From Sinanaerobacter sp. ZZT-01 (GTDB lineage: Bacteria; Bacillota; Clostridia; Peptostreptococcales; Anaerovoracaceae): 64,000 bases of DNA. The position numbers and the translations under genes are program-made. The stretch is from NCBI RefSeq assembly GCF_035621135.1, contig NZ_CP141728.1, positions 3,162,001 to 3,226,000 of the forward strand, given 5' to 3'. The notes beneath the pieces are model-generated. The model made no database searches, was not told the DNA's origin, and saw only the letters and a program-made list of their open reading frames with translations. Shown here piece after piece: positions 1-7,518 of this stretch (position 1 is its first letter; each line of letters begins with the position of its first letter).

Positions 1-181
1 GAATGGCACGCTGCACACTGGATACAGAGATCCCACACTCCTGTGCGATTCTCTTTAGTCCTGGAAAGCATGTATTCATTTTGTTAGACCGATGAGCAAG
101 ATAAACGTATACCGTCCTTGCTTTGATTGTCAGATCAAAATTAAATTGAAATATATGATTACTTGCAGTAATTGCCGTCAT
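1..181 (-). CDS. Helix-turn-helix protein, N-terminal 60 residues only (runs off the left edge)
   Basis: The start is an ATG at 181 with a perfect AGGAGG about 8 bases upstream (190-195); the frame stays open to base 1. The visible 60 residues form a winged-helix or HTH_36-like segment, with FPGLKRIAQECGISVSSVQRAI as the recognition part. Such N-termini belong to plasmid or element replication initiators and regulators. The function is inferred from the fold only, since the rest of the protein is outside the window. A 10-bp inverted repeat 47 bases upstream (228-258) could be its operator. Confidence 0.7.
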   Translation of the reverse strand, partial: MTAITASNHIFQFNFDLTIKARTVYVYLAHRSNKMNTCFPGLKRIAQECGISVSSVQRAI

Positions 182-227
182 TCTCTTATCCTCCTATTGA
201 AAAAGCTTGCAAAAGTAATTGATTACG

Positions 228-258
228 GCTATACTACAAGTAAATGAAGTAGTATAGC
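228..258. repeat. 10-bp perfect inverted repeat, possible operator
   Basis: GCTATACTAC and GTAGTATAGC are exact reverse complements separated by 11 bases. The repeat lies between the end of the ssb operon and the start of the leftmost HTH gene. There is no T-run beside it, so an operator or leader hairpin fits better than a terminator. Confidence 0.5.
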
Positions 259-286
259 TGTAAATGGTAATAAGGCGTACTTCAAA

Positions 287-330
287 AGGATGCAGGGGTC
301 GTTCTCCCTACATCCTCTTTTTTATTTTTA
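287..330. terminator. Hairpin with T-rich tail, probably bidirectional
   Basis: AGGATGCAGGG (287-297) pairs with CCCTACATCCT (306-316) with one mismatch and an 8-base loop. On the plus strand it is followed by CTTTTTTATTTTT, on the minus strand by TTTTG. It lies just past the stop of the 109-aa gene, so it probably ends the leftward ssb operon. Confidence 0.55.
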
Positions 331-657
331 TCTTTCCATGAAATTCTTCAGGAGCTTATCTTGTTTTTCTACTACTGTATTGGTTGGATCGATACCACAA
401 ATGCGTAATGAAAATTCATCACTTTGTGCATCGTTTACCTCTGCGATAAACTGCACTTTTTTTCCAACTTCAATCGGTAAGCTCTCAATCTGCTTTGCCA
501 CTTCATCACTTGCTACTACTTTAATTCTCACAGGTTCGTTCGGATTTTCCCCCTCGATTTGCATAATACCTAGTAGCAAAGCTTTATCTTTACCGCAAAT
601 GCTCCACTTTTTTAATATAGGTGCCTCTTCAAACATTCCTTCCATTGCCAATAACAT
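328..657 (-). CDS. Hypothetical small acidic protein downstream of ssb
   Basis: A 109-aa protein with an ATG start and AAGGGGGA ribosome site. I do not recognise a family. Residues 40-95 alternate short beta-like segments (RIKVVASDEVAKQI, KKVQFIAEV, FSLRICGID) in a way that could suit an OB-like or other small beta barrel. It follows ssb by 19 bases in the same direction, so a role in single-strand DNA handling on the element is possible but is inference. Confidence 0.6.
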   Translation of the reverse strand: MLLAMEGMFEEAPILKKWSICGKDKALLLGIMQIEGENPNEPVRIKVVASDEVAKQIESLPIEVGKKVQFIAEVNDAQSDEFSLRICGIDPTNTVVEKQDKLLKNFMER

Positions 658-676
658 ACTTCTTTCCCCCTTCTTA

Positions 677-1123
677 TTAACCCAATGTCGGTTGTGCTAC
701 TTCAAGCTGTGGCTTCTCATTTTTACCTGCTTCTTTTTGTTTTTCGTCAGCAACATATCGTTCAATTAGGTTACCCATTCTAATATACCTTTTAAATAAG
801 TCATCCACATTTTTCATAAATACTTTCTTATGATCGATTTTCTGAATGCTGAAGCCCATTGTCTGAATTGGTTTCTCCATAGATGCATTCTTATACTGAT
901 TCGCCGTTGGCTGTCCAATGAAATGGATCGATTCGCCCTTTCCATATTTCATAAGCTCCTTGGCATTATCTCCCCAGGCATGGATATTAACGGGAATACT
1001 TGGTCGGTTCTTCGCCGTATGAATGTAAATTGTCGTGCTTGCAACGTTGGTTTTTCCATTTGCTAACTCTACAGTTCTAATTTCCGGTTCTCTTCCAAGA
1101 ACACCTGCAATTACATTTAACAT
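677..1123 (-). CDS. ssb: Single-stranded DNA-binding protein
   Basis: 148 aa from ATG 1123, chosen because GGAGAG precedes it and the SSB fold begins there; the longer open frame upstream lacks a ribosome site. Residues 1-105 carry the OB-fold pattern (MLNVIAGVLGREPEIR, NVASTTIYI, IPVNIHAWGDNAKELMKYGKG, HFIGQPTANQY). The C-terminus ends PQLEVAQPTLG and lacks the usual acidic DDDIPF-type tip that recruits host replication proteins. That is common in element-encoded SSBs, which protect transferred single strands. Confidence 0.8.
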   Translation of the reverse strand: MLNVIAGVLGREPEIRTVELANGKTNVASTTIYIHTAKNRPSIPVNIHAWGDNAKELMKYGKGESIHFIGQPTANQYKNASMEKPIQTMGFSIQKIDHKKVFMKNVDDLFKRYIRMGNLIERYVADEKQKEAGKNEKPQLEVAQPTLG

Positions 1124-1143
1124 TTTTCTCTCCTCTTCTCTCT

Positions 1144-1560
1144 TTACACAAGAGAACAACAATAGAAGCAATAACTTATAAAGATAGGGACTGCAAACGG
1201 TACAGCATTTATTTTTTTGATGAAGCAATACAAGATGGCTAAAATACACGCAAGCATTAAGACTGTGCTTAAGGCTGATATGCCGATAAACAGTCCCAGG
1301 GATAAAATTAGCTTATAATCACCCCCTCCCAAACCTCTTTGATTGATTTTATATAATAAAAAAAGAATCATAGCCGGCACCAACACCCCTAAGATTCTTT
1401 CACTGGCAGAAATAAAAAAATCATCCTTGTTAAATAAGATGATTTTTAAAAAAGTAACCGCAATCAGCAACGCTGCCGCTTTATTGGGGATGATACGGCA
1501 GCGATAATCCCAATAAGCCGCATACGCTAAAATAGGAATAGGCATCAAATAACAAATCAT
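1144..1560 (-). CDS. Prepilin peptidase, A24 family (TadV/CpaA-like)
   Basis: About 138 aa and strongly hydrophobic, with about five membrane segments. The two catalytic aspartates of A24 peptidases are visible: the D in WDYRCRIIPN near residue 18 and the D in GLGGGDYKL near residue 83 (the GxGD motif). It should cut and possibly methylate the Flp-type prepilin encoded at 7995-8225. The ATG at 1560 was chosen over an upstream frame because GGGA lies at proper spacing and the upstream residues overlap the zeta gene end. It is separated from the other Tad genes by the surface-protein and toxin genes. Confidence 0.85.
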   Translation of the reverse strand: MICYLMPIPILAYAAYWDYRCRIIPNKAAALLIAVTFLKIILFNKDDFFISASERILGVLVPAMILFLLYKINQRGLGGGDYKLILSLGLFIGISALSTVLMLACILAILYCFIKKINAVPFAVPIFISYCFYCCSLV

Positions 1561-1562
1561 CT

Positions 1563-2393
1563 TTATTCCCTTTCTATTCCTAAGCAATCCAACAGCTTTT
1601 CTTTCTCTGCAATTTTAATTAACTGTCGTATTTCACAAATCTCTTTTGCGCTGCTGTTTCTTTCCTTTATCATCTTTGCGACTTCTTTTGCATGACATAA
1701 AAATAGACCATGTTCATTTGGTGTCCATGATCTATTTCGTTCCATATTTAAACATTTAATTATACCGTCTGAAATCGGTATCTTCCCATTTCTGCCATAC
1801 AATTCAATCGAGTTGGCATTACCATCCTCAAGTATTTTTTTGAGTGTAATAGGCATATTTTTATATGCATCTTCGTGACTTTGAGCCGATGTATATCTTG
1901 CAATATAACCTTGTATAAGCTGCCTTTCATATCGATACATCGTAGCCAACCTACTTTGATAACGATCAACAGCCATAACTTGCACATTCACCTGGTACCC
2001 ACTACACTTTAACTGTTTTATCGTATCGCAAATTTCCATTGTTCGAAACGTACCTTCAAAAATAATGCTATACTGATTATTAATTGCATAAGTAAATATC
2101 TTTTTTGTCCACACTCGGACATCTGCATCGGTAAATTCTGTATATCTTTTATTATGTACGCTACCGATATAATCACTTTGGGGATGATACTTACGGTAAT
2201 CATCCCCATTAATAATAACCGCAGCATTATGCTGCGAAGATAATTTTTTAATCAGTGTACTTTTACCAGAACCAGGCTGTCCCCCTACAATAAAAATTTC
2301 CGGATTTTTTTCCGGAAATTTATTTTTAAATACATCTTTTTTTATTTGTTGAAACAGCCGATCATGAGTACTTTTATCTAATGTAAAGTTCAT
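1563..2393 (-). CDS. Zeta toxin family P-loop kinase
   Basis: 276 aa. GGQPGSGKSTL near residues 37-47 is the Walker A motif. NGDDYRKYHP follows as the substrate-site segment typical of zeta/PezT kinases, then EGTFR. Family members phosphorylate UDP-N-acetylglucosamine or related sugars and block wall synthesis unless held by an antitoxin. Its start lies one base past the stop of the 198-aa upstream gene, so the pair is translationally coupled. The likely job is stabilising the element in its host. The C-terminal 70 residues are helical and unassigned. Confidence 0.8.
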   Translation of the reverse strand: MNFTLDKSTHDRLFQQIKKDVFKNKFPEKNPEIFIVGGQPGSGKSTLIKKLSSQHNAAVIINGDDYRKYHPQSDYIGSVHNKRYTEFTDADVRVWTKKIFTYAINNQYSIIFEGTFRTMEICDTIKQLKCSGYQVNVQVMAVDRYQSRLATMYRYERQLIQGYIARYTSAQSHEDAYKNMPITLKKILEDGNANSIELYGRNGKIPISDGIIKCLNMERNRSWTPNEHGLFLCHAKEVAKMIKERNSSAKEICEIRQLIKIAEKEKLLDCLGIERE

Positions 2394-2394
2394 T

Positions 2395-2964
2395 TCAACT
2401 CACTTTCTTCATATCCTTATATTTCAGTCTTCTCAACCGTGATAATTCTGCATACACAAATAAAATCCGTTCCATTGCATCCTTGTCTCCATGAATGTCT
2501 CGTTCCTTTTCTAAATTCAGTTCTTCTCTCGCTGCATTCATTTCATCAACTCTACAAGGGTCTGTCTCTTTTTCAATGGCACATCTAAGTTGACAATTAA
2601 GCTCAGCTAATAATTCTGTAGCAGAATCCCCCCAAGCTATTTTTTCATATTCATCTGCACAAATATCCGGCAATTCGTGTTTTTCAGTATAATTCAGATA
2701 GGTATCTTGATCCGTCTCCATTGTATAATGGCCAAGCTTTTTACGTAGCGTTAGCTCTTCTCTGTATAATTTGCAATGGCCTTCTACGGTATTATCGCCA
2801 GAAAGAAAAGCATCTCGCTCTTTGCAGAGTACTGCAATCCCTTCATTAATTTGTTCGATCCGATTTTTTACATTTACCGTTGATAATTCTCCTTGCTCTA
2901 TCAGTTCTGCCTTTTCGATCAGTCGAGCAGCAAGCATGTTATTTAGTATTTTTTTTACATTCAT
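2395..2964 (-). CDS. Helical protein, probable antitoxin partner of the zeta kinase
   Basis: 189 aa from ATG 2964, which has AGGGGGATTAAAA before it; the nine residues before it in the open frame contain that ribosome site. The sequence is nearly all charged helix (IEKAELIEQGE, AAREELNLEKERDIHGDK, AELSRLRRLKYKDMKKV) with no recognised domain. Its stop is one base from the toxin start, the usual antitoxin-first order. It does not resemble classical epsilon (about 90 aa) in length, so the antitoxin assignment rests on context. Confidence 0.6.
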   Translation of the reverse strand: MNVKKILNNMLAARLIEKAELIEQGELSTVNVKNRIEQINEGIAVLCKERDAFLSGDNTVEGHCKLYREELTLRKKLGHYTMETDQDTYLNYTEKHELPDICADEYEKIAWGDSATELLAELNCQLRCAIEKETDPCRVDEMNAAREELNLEKERDIHGDKDAMERILFVYAELSRLRRLKYKDMKKVS

Positions 2965-3016
2965 TTTTAATCCCCCTATGCTTTTCATCATACTTTAATA
3001 TACTCCCTATATCTTA

Positions 3017-3232
3017 TTATTTTACCCAATTTTTTGAATGGCAACAACCACTTTCTAATTTCTGTAGTTCCTTTTGTAGTTGGGCCTCTTCTCCTGATTT
3101 TAGATGTAGCCAAATATTGTTTTCTCGTTTTTTCAAGCGTTCCAGTTCTTTTAAATAATAAACTTCTTCGTTTTCTTCTAACTTTCTGTAAAGTGCATAT
3201 TGCCCATCTTCTGGAATAATTTCATATTCCAT
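3017..3232 (-). CDS. Small hypothetical protein, paralogue of the gene at 40576-40818
   Basis: 71 aa, ATG with AAGGAGAGGG. About 35 of the first 47 residues are identical to the 80-aa protein encoded 37 kb away, including IPEDGQY, LYRKLEENE and IWLHLKSG; the C-termini differ. No known family was recognised. The strong N-terminal conservation and basic helix (ELERLKKRENN) suggest a real small functional protein. Presence both inside and outside the element marks it as an accessory gene carried by mobile DNA. Confidence 0.65.
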   Translation of the reverse strand: MEYEIIPEDGQYALYRKLEENEEVYYLKELERLKKRENNIWLHLKSGEEAQLQKELQKLESGCCHSKNWVK

Positions 3233-3336
3233 TATACCCTCTCCTTTTCCCTCAGCTACTATTCACATTTTTCTATTTTGGGTAATATCCTCTAAATCAA
3301 TTAACATAGTTTGCCGAGTATCTAAGTTAATAAAAA

Positions 3337-3573
3337 TTACGTCATGAAAGTCAACAGTCTGAATAATTGCTGTAATTGGTTTTCCTCAGGCATCACTGAC
3401 TTTGAATTTGCATCATAGAACAATTTTTCAGTTTCTCTGCTTCTGTCCGTAATCTTTACTTCATTTCTCCCCAACAATTCAATTGAAATGGAATTTGGCA
3501 TAAAGTTCTCATTTAAAAAATGTAATATTTTAAACTGTTCTACAGTCCTTGCCTTTTTCTTAATCCAATTCAC
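3337..3573 (-). CDS. Hypothetical 78-aa protein
   Basis: The start is GTG 3573, with GGAGG seven bases upstream. There is no recognised family. The middle holds a short beta-rich segment (SISIELLGRNEVKITDRS) flanked by helices. It lies between the small 71-aa gene and a secreted protein gene in the same orientation; function is unknown. Confidence 0.45.
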   Translation of the reverse strand: MNWIKKKARTVEQFKILHFLNENFMPNSISIELLGRNEVKITDRSRETEKLFYDANSKSVMPEENQLQQLFRLLTFMT

Positions 3574-3630
3574 TCCTTGACCTCCTTTATTCCACGAATA
3601 AAGGAATCCTAAATTGAGTTCCCTTATTCA

Positions 3631-4905
3631 CTAATTCCGTGTTCTCCGATCTACTGTAAAATCATCCTCATACATATTTCCGTTGATGGTAATCGTTTTC
3701 GGAATGGTTTTGCAGAAAGGTACTCCATTAACACCCCCACCGCTGATTACAATCGAAATGGGATGTGTTACAGGCTTCTTCCCTGTACCTTTTAGTGCTA
3801 CATCGGTGTAAATCTTACGCTCTTTGATTTCACTGATACGATTCTTACGACAAGTAAATTTTGAGGATACAGCCGTGGATGAAGATTTTTCAAGCTGAAC
3901 GGTTCTTAATTGTGTACCAAGCCGATTCTTTACTGTCCATCCGTTTCTTATTTCTACTGCTGCTGGTGGCACCGGAATTTTACTATTCGCTTTTTTTAAG
4001 CTTTTTCCACATACCCCTTTATCACTGATTTGTTTCGTAGATATGCTGTTATTTACTGTCACACCAAAACCATATCCAGATTTCAATTTATTCGGTGTAA
4101 CTGTTACATTGGCTGTTAAAGTAGTCTGATACGTATAAACATGCCTGCAGATGTGTCCTGGACAGCCTCCACCTATTAAGCAACCTCCACAATAATAAGT
4201 ATGTGCCTTTACTTCTGACCATTTAATCACATCACTACAGCCTTTGGTATCGGCAGGAGGTGTTGGCTGCTCCGGCTCTACAAATGGTGGAACTTCCGGT
4301 ACTTCCTCAACCACAGGTTCATCCCACTCTATGACATATGGCATAAAATAAAGCTGCCCCTGCATATCATCCGATAAGGTATTATTTCGAGCATAATCAA
4401 GGAATTTTTCAATTTCCGGAGAAACGTAACCTAATAGAGCTCTTATTTTCTGCTCTTCTCCTAATCTAAGCTTTGTTGCTACATCATAAAGCCGCTTTGA
4501 CTGAAGCCTAAATTGATACGAATATGTGATCTTTCCTTGTGCATCTGGATTTGTTTTTAATTTAAGACTTAGTTCAGAAGGGGCATATGGCATATATTCT
4601 TTATCATACATCATCTTTTCTCTTGCCCCATCCGTAGCTGTTCCCGGATCATGTTTGTCCATATCGTAAGGATAAATTTTCACATTCTTTGCGCCTTTTT
4701 CTAAAGTCGCTGACGTGTTAATGGTGTATAAATCTTGCGGGGCTGCTGGATCCCATTCTTGTGTCTTATTCCTCCAGATGAAGATTACACTGGTGACAAA
4801 CTTTACTTTCTTTTCCGTTTTTATTTCTTCTGCTGCAAATACCGGTATAACTGACATCCCTAGCATGAGCAAACTAAGAAGCATACAAAAGATTCTTTTT
4901 CTCAT
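3631..4905 (-). CDS. Secreted protein with proline-rich hinge and cysteine cluster
   Basis: 424 aa from ATG 4905 (AAAGGAGAACAAT before it). Residues 1-25 are a Gram-positive signal peptide (MRKRIFCMLLSLLMLGMSVIPVFA). A central proline/glutamate hinge (EEVPEVPPFVEPEQPTPP) precedes a Cys/His cluster near residues 225-265 with YCGGC, GGCPGHIC and RHVYTYQTT. The C-terminal half looks like beta-rich repeats. A similar Cys/His cluster occurs in the SLH-Ig protein at 12952-15438. No sortase motif or membrane anchor was seen. A role at the cell surface with the pilus or mating apparatus is inferred from the neighbours. Confidence 0.7.
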   Translation of the reverse strand: MRKRIFCMLLSLLMLGMSVIPVFAAEEIKTEKKVKFVTSVIFIWRNKTQEWDPAAPQDLYTINTSATLEKGAKNVKIYPYDMDKHDPGTATDGAREKMMYDKEYMPYAPSELSLKLKTNPDAQGKITYSYQFRLQSKRLYDVATKLRLGEEQKIRALLGYVSPEIEKFLDYARNNTLSDDMQGQLYFMPYVIEWDEPVVEEVPEVPPFVEPEQPTPPADTKGCSDVIKWSEVKAHTYYCGGCLIGGGCPGHICRHVYTYQTTLTANVTVTPNKLKSGYGFGVTVNNSISTKQISDKGVCGKSLKKANSKIPVPPAAVEIRNGWTVKNRLGTQLRTVQLEKSSSTAVSSKFTCRKNRISEIKERKIYTDVALKGTGKKPVTHPISIVISGGGVNGVPFCKTIPKTITINGNMYEDDFTVDRRTRN

Positions 4906-4930
4906 ATTGTTCTCCTTTCTTTGCAAAAGA

Positions 4931-4960
4931 AAATCGCCTGCTTTTTTACAGACGATTTAT
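4931..4960 (-). terminator. Intrinsic terminator after the SLH protein gene
   Basis: AAATCGCCTG (4931-4940) pairs with CAGACGATTT (4949-4958), with one mismatched pair and an 8-base T-rich loop. On the minus strand the stem is followed by TCTTTT. It lies 20 bases past the SLH gene stop, upstream of the secreted 424-aa gene. Confidence 0.6.
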
Positions 4961-4980
4961 CTTTTTTAAATATTAATCTA

Positions 4981-5988
4981 TTATTTTTTGAATGGATTTG
5001 GTATTAGAGTCAGCACTGGGTTAACTGTATCATAGCTGCCGATGTAGTCTACTTTTGTAATGTCTATCGGCGCACGTCCCTGCATATTTTCTTTGTGCAA
5101 TAGTAATTCATATTCTATAGCAAAGCGCCCATCTCTCATTTCAGTCAAACTAAAGGAATCAACTACTTTCCCATTAATTACGAAAAATTCCAATCCTGGA
5201 TTTTTCAAAATAATATACTTTGAAAATCTATCTTCTCCAAGTTCCATATTCCAAAGCTTCGGATCAGAGATTACATATGTGGTCAGATGTTTTCCCCCAA
5301 AAATATCCTGTGAATTTGTAATAATATCCTTGATTGTTCCCGTCTTGTCTTTATCCACCACTTTTTCGGTGGTTCGATCTGCCGGCTCCAGCATCCTTGT
5401 AAGCATCGAGCAAACCTCAGCTCTTGTTGCAGTTTTGCTTCCCCCAAAGGTTCCATCCGGATAACCAGATATGATACCCTTCCCGTAAGCTTGCAAAATA
5501 TATGGTTTGCAGTAGTCACAAAGTCCTGCATAATCCTTTATTTCATTTTTAAATTTATCTACATTGGCAATCGGTTCTTCTTTTAGAACCTTTTCAGTGG
5601 TTCTTGCAATGACAACTGCCATCTTCTGGCGTGTAATCGGTTTATTCCAATCTGACTGCTGCATCTCATCCCCAATCAGCATCTCATTTTTCTTTGCTGC
5701 CTCGAAATAGCCACTTGCCCAATGCTGGCCAGTTTTATCTTGTTTGCCTACTGTCGCTGCGACGATGGTGGTAATAAACTCCGCATTCGTCATCGTTTTG
5801 TTTGGCCGGAAGGTCTTATCCGGATACCCGCTGATAGCTCCCTTATCCACAAGTTTACTCATGTAAGAGTAGTACCAATCAGTTACTTTTGTATCTTTAA
5901 AATTAGGTTGCGCTGCTGCAAAGGATATGGTAGACGATGCAATGGCCACGACTAAAGTCAGTGCCAACATAATGCTCTTTTTCTTCAT
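4981..5988 (-). CDS. S-layer-homology (SLH) domain surface protein
   Basis: 335 aa from ATG 5988 (TTGGAGGTGG upstream). A signal peptide covers residues 1-25 (MKKKSIMLALTLVVAIASSTISFA). Three SLH domains follow: DWYYSYMSKLVDKGAISGYP, HWASGYFEAAKKNEMLIGD and CDYCKPYILQAYGKGIISGYP, together about residues 30-200. The last 130 residues are an unassigned beta-rich module. SLH domains bind pyruvylated wall polymers, so the protein should sit on the outer wall. It belongs to the surface set that accompanies the pilus genes of this element. Confidence 0.85.
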   Translation of the reverse strand: MKKKSIMLALTLVVAIASSTISFAAAQPNFKDTKVTDWYYSYMSKLVDKGAISGYPDKTFRPNKTMTNAEFITTIVAATVGKQDKTGQHWASGYFEAAKKNEMLIGDEMQQSDWNKPITRQKMAVVIARTTEKVLKEEPIANVDKFKNEIKDYAGLCDYCKPYILQAYGKGIISGYPDGTFGGSKTATRAEVCSMLTRMLEPADRTTEKVVDKDKTGTIKDIITNSQDIFGGKHLTTYVISDPKLWNMELGEDRFSKYIILKNPGLEFFVINGKVVDSFSLTEMRDGRFAIEYELLLHKENMQGRAPIDITKVDYIGSYDTVNPVLTLIPNPFKK

Positions 5989-6136
5989 AATTTCCACCTC
6001 CAAATTAATGAAATTTATTCTTTTTCATATTATAATTATACCTTATAACCGTTGAAATTTCAATGGTTTTTCTTAAATTTTTAAAATTTTTTATTTAATT
6101 GAGAATTTTGTTTTTCTGCCCGTGCCGTACCTTTTC

Positions 6137-6165
6137 TTGACGCATATTGAAAGATATGCTATCAT
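6137..6165 (+). promoter_or_regulatory. Promoter of the antisense antitoxin RNA
   Basis: TTGACG (6137-6142), a 17-base spacer and TATCAT (6160-6165) form a good sigma-A promoter reading toward the toxin gene. Initiation is expected near 6172. Confidence 0.7.
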
Positions 6166-6171
6166 AAGAAT

Positions 6172-6262
6172 AGATAAAGGATTACCGCTTTTGAGACTGG
6201 CGGCTAGTCCGAAATGTCAGAGTAGACCGCTTAAATTCTCAGGTTTAAGCGGTCGTTGCTAT
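6172..6262 (+). ncRNA. Candidate antisense RNA antitoxin (RatA-like arrangement)
   Basis: A short plus-strand transcript is predicted from the promoter at 6137-6165 to the hairpin at 6225-6254, about 80-90 nt. It converges on the 28-aa hydrophobic peptide gene and overlaps the 3' end of its mRNA, as in TxpA/RatA type I modules. The stretch GGATTACCG appears near the 5' end of both transcripts. Direct sequence evidence is the promoter and hairpin; antitoxin function is inferred from family arrangement. Confidence 0.6.
6225..6254. terminator. Shared bidirectional terminator of the type I toxin module
   Basis: GACCGCTTAAA (6225-6235) and TTTAAGCGGTC (6244-6254) form a perfect 11-bp stem with an 8-base loop, followed by GTTGCTATTTTTT on the plus strand. 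It lies at the point where toxin mRNA and antisense RNA overlap. Confidence 0.75.
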
Positions 6263-6345
6263 TTTTTGAAGTATATCATCAAGCAAATGGTGATAACCCC
6301 TATAATCACACCCGAATAGGCAAATAACCCTTCATATGTAACCAT
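6259..6345 (-). CDS. Holin-like type I toxin peptide, 28 aa
   Basis: The peptide reads MVTYEGLFAYSGVIIGVITI and then CLMIYFKK: a polar start, one membrane helix and a dibasic tail. This is the pattern of the short 'putative holin-like toxin' peptides of Firmicutes. The ATG at 6345 has a GGGGGGTGG ribosome site. The stop lies 5 bases from the shared terminator. Such peptides depolarise or damage the membrane when their antisense RNA is lost, so the module likely stabilises the element. Confidence 0.7.
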   Translation of the reverse strand: MVTYEGLFAYSGVIIGVITICLMIYFKK

Positions 6346-6399
6346 AGCACCACCCCCCTTCATGGGAGTGACCAACCGCCAAACGGTAATCCTTAGCAC

Positions 6400-6429
6400 A
6401 TTATACCATAATTTCCTTTTTTCTTACAA
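6400..6429 (-). promoter_or_regulatory. Promoter of the holin-like toxin mRNA
   Basis: On the minus strand TTGTAA (6429-6424), an 18-base spacer and a perfect TATAAT (6405-6400) precede the toxin. Transcription should start near 6393, leaving a leader of about 50 nt that holds a GC-rich fold (GGCGGTTGG) before the ribosome site. Confidence 0.65.
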
Positions 6430-6457
6430 GATTTACTTACCATAAGCTTACATACTT

Positions 6458-6955
6458 CTATCTTTCTAGTCCTCTATCTCTAGTTCTTTTGATATTTTTG
6501 TTTTCTTTTTGCAATAAAGCCTTTTCCTGCTCCAATTCAGAAACACGCTGGTGAAGCTCTTTGTTTTCCGCAGCAATCCGCTTTAATTCATCTGCCATTG
6601 CTTTAATGTTCTCAACACTGTCTACTATATTTTTTTGCTGCACTGTCAAACAATTATACCGATTAGCCTGCTTTTCTTTTGTCACTTGCATATCTGTCCA
6701 AATTTTTGATGTGCAGTCAAATATTCTTTCCTGCCCATGTTCCAGCCTCTTATGAGCATCCTCCAATCCATTATGCTCTTTGGTTAAAAAGCGATGCTCT
6801 TTTGATAAAGTTTCATGTTCATTTGAGAGATTTCCATTCTCCGAAGATAGATCTTTATGCCCTTGTATTAATTTATTCACTTTGCTGTTATACCCGATCC
6901 AAGCTACTATTAGTGTAACAACTGCGGTAATACCCGCGGCGACAATCGTTTCCAT
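6458..6955 (-). CDS. Membrane-anchored coiled-coil protein
   Basis: 165 aa. The start chosen is the ATG at 6955, 8 bases after GGAGG; an upstream GTG at 6997 has poorer spacing. Residues 1-22 (METIVAAGITAVVTLIVAWIGY) are a single membrane helix. The rest is almost continuous coiled coil with repeats such as LSSENGNLSNEHETLSKEH and ELHQRVSELEQEKALLQKEN. There is no enzyme motif. It stands upstream of the toxin module and downstream of the Tad genes; it could be a structural or anchoring part of the pilus or mating complex, by inference only. Confidence 0.65.
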   Translation of the reverse strand: METIVAAGITAVVTLIVAWIGYNSKVNKLIQGHKDLSSENGNLSNEHETLSKEHRFLTKEHNGLEDAHKRLEHGQERIFDCTSKIWTDMQVTKEKQANRYNCLTVQQKNIVDSVENIKAMADELKRIAAENKELHQRVSELEQEKALLQKENKNIKRTRDRGLER

Positions 6956-7045
6956 CCACCATTCCTCCGATATTAAAAATTCATACAAATTTTTCACTTC
7001 CCTTCATTGTATTATAATGGAAATTTTTCGTCAACAGGATTACGC

Positions 7046-7516
7046 TTACCTTCCATCTACCCTCATGTTTCTACTCCCTACATTAATGGGAAGCTGCCAA
7101 TCTGGTAGTCCTACAAATACACATGGTACATTTGCAACCGCTTTTACCTTCATTTTTGCGTTCTCTCCATCAATCTCCAAATCTTTAATTTCTACTTTAT
7201 AAGCATATTTTTTTTGACCTGGTTGATGCTTCTCGAAATTGGAATCTAAATCGAGATCTTCGTGCAAATAGCGATAAAACTTATCTTTTGCCACATCAGG
7301 ATCGAGCTTATTTAGATAGTCCTGCCGATAACTATCATACATGGCTTCTTTAATGGATAGGTTTACCGCTCGGTTTAATTCTGTCTCTACATGGTCATGC
7401 ATACCATGTACTTTTAAATACTCAGCTACAAAGGTTCCCATACCAAGCAGCAAAACGAAAATAGCTAGTGTGGTGATGAGTAAGTCTCCCCGCTTATCCT
7501 TGCATAAATTCCTCAT
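7046..7516 (-). CDS. TadE/TadG-like pseudopilin
   Basis: 156 aa from ATG 7516, just past the stop of the preceding gene. Residues 8-32 (KRGDLLITTLAIFVLLLGMGTFVAEY) are the single N-terminal membrane helix seen in TadE/TadG minor pilins. The rest is a soluble alpha/beta domain ending in a hydrophobic strand region. It is last in the run prepilin, TadE-like, TadE-like. Its likely part is as a minor pilin or assembly factor of the Tad pilus. Confidence 0.65.
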   Translation of the reverse strand: MRNLCKDKRGDLLITTLAIFVLLLGMGTFVAEYLKVHGMHDHVETELNRAVNLSIKEAMYDSYRQDYLNKLDPDVAKDKFYRYLHEDLDLDSNFEKHQPGQKKYAYKVEIKDLEIDGENAKMKVKAVANVPCVFVGLPDWQLPINVGSRNMRVDGR

Positions 7517-7518
7517 TG

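Noticed and set aside
6122-6319. Plus-strand 65-aa open frame
   Set aside because: It runs through the antisense RNA and both arms of the terminator hairpin; no ribosome site. The toxin/antisense reading explains the region.
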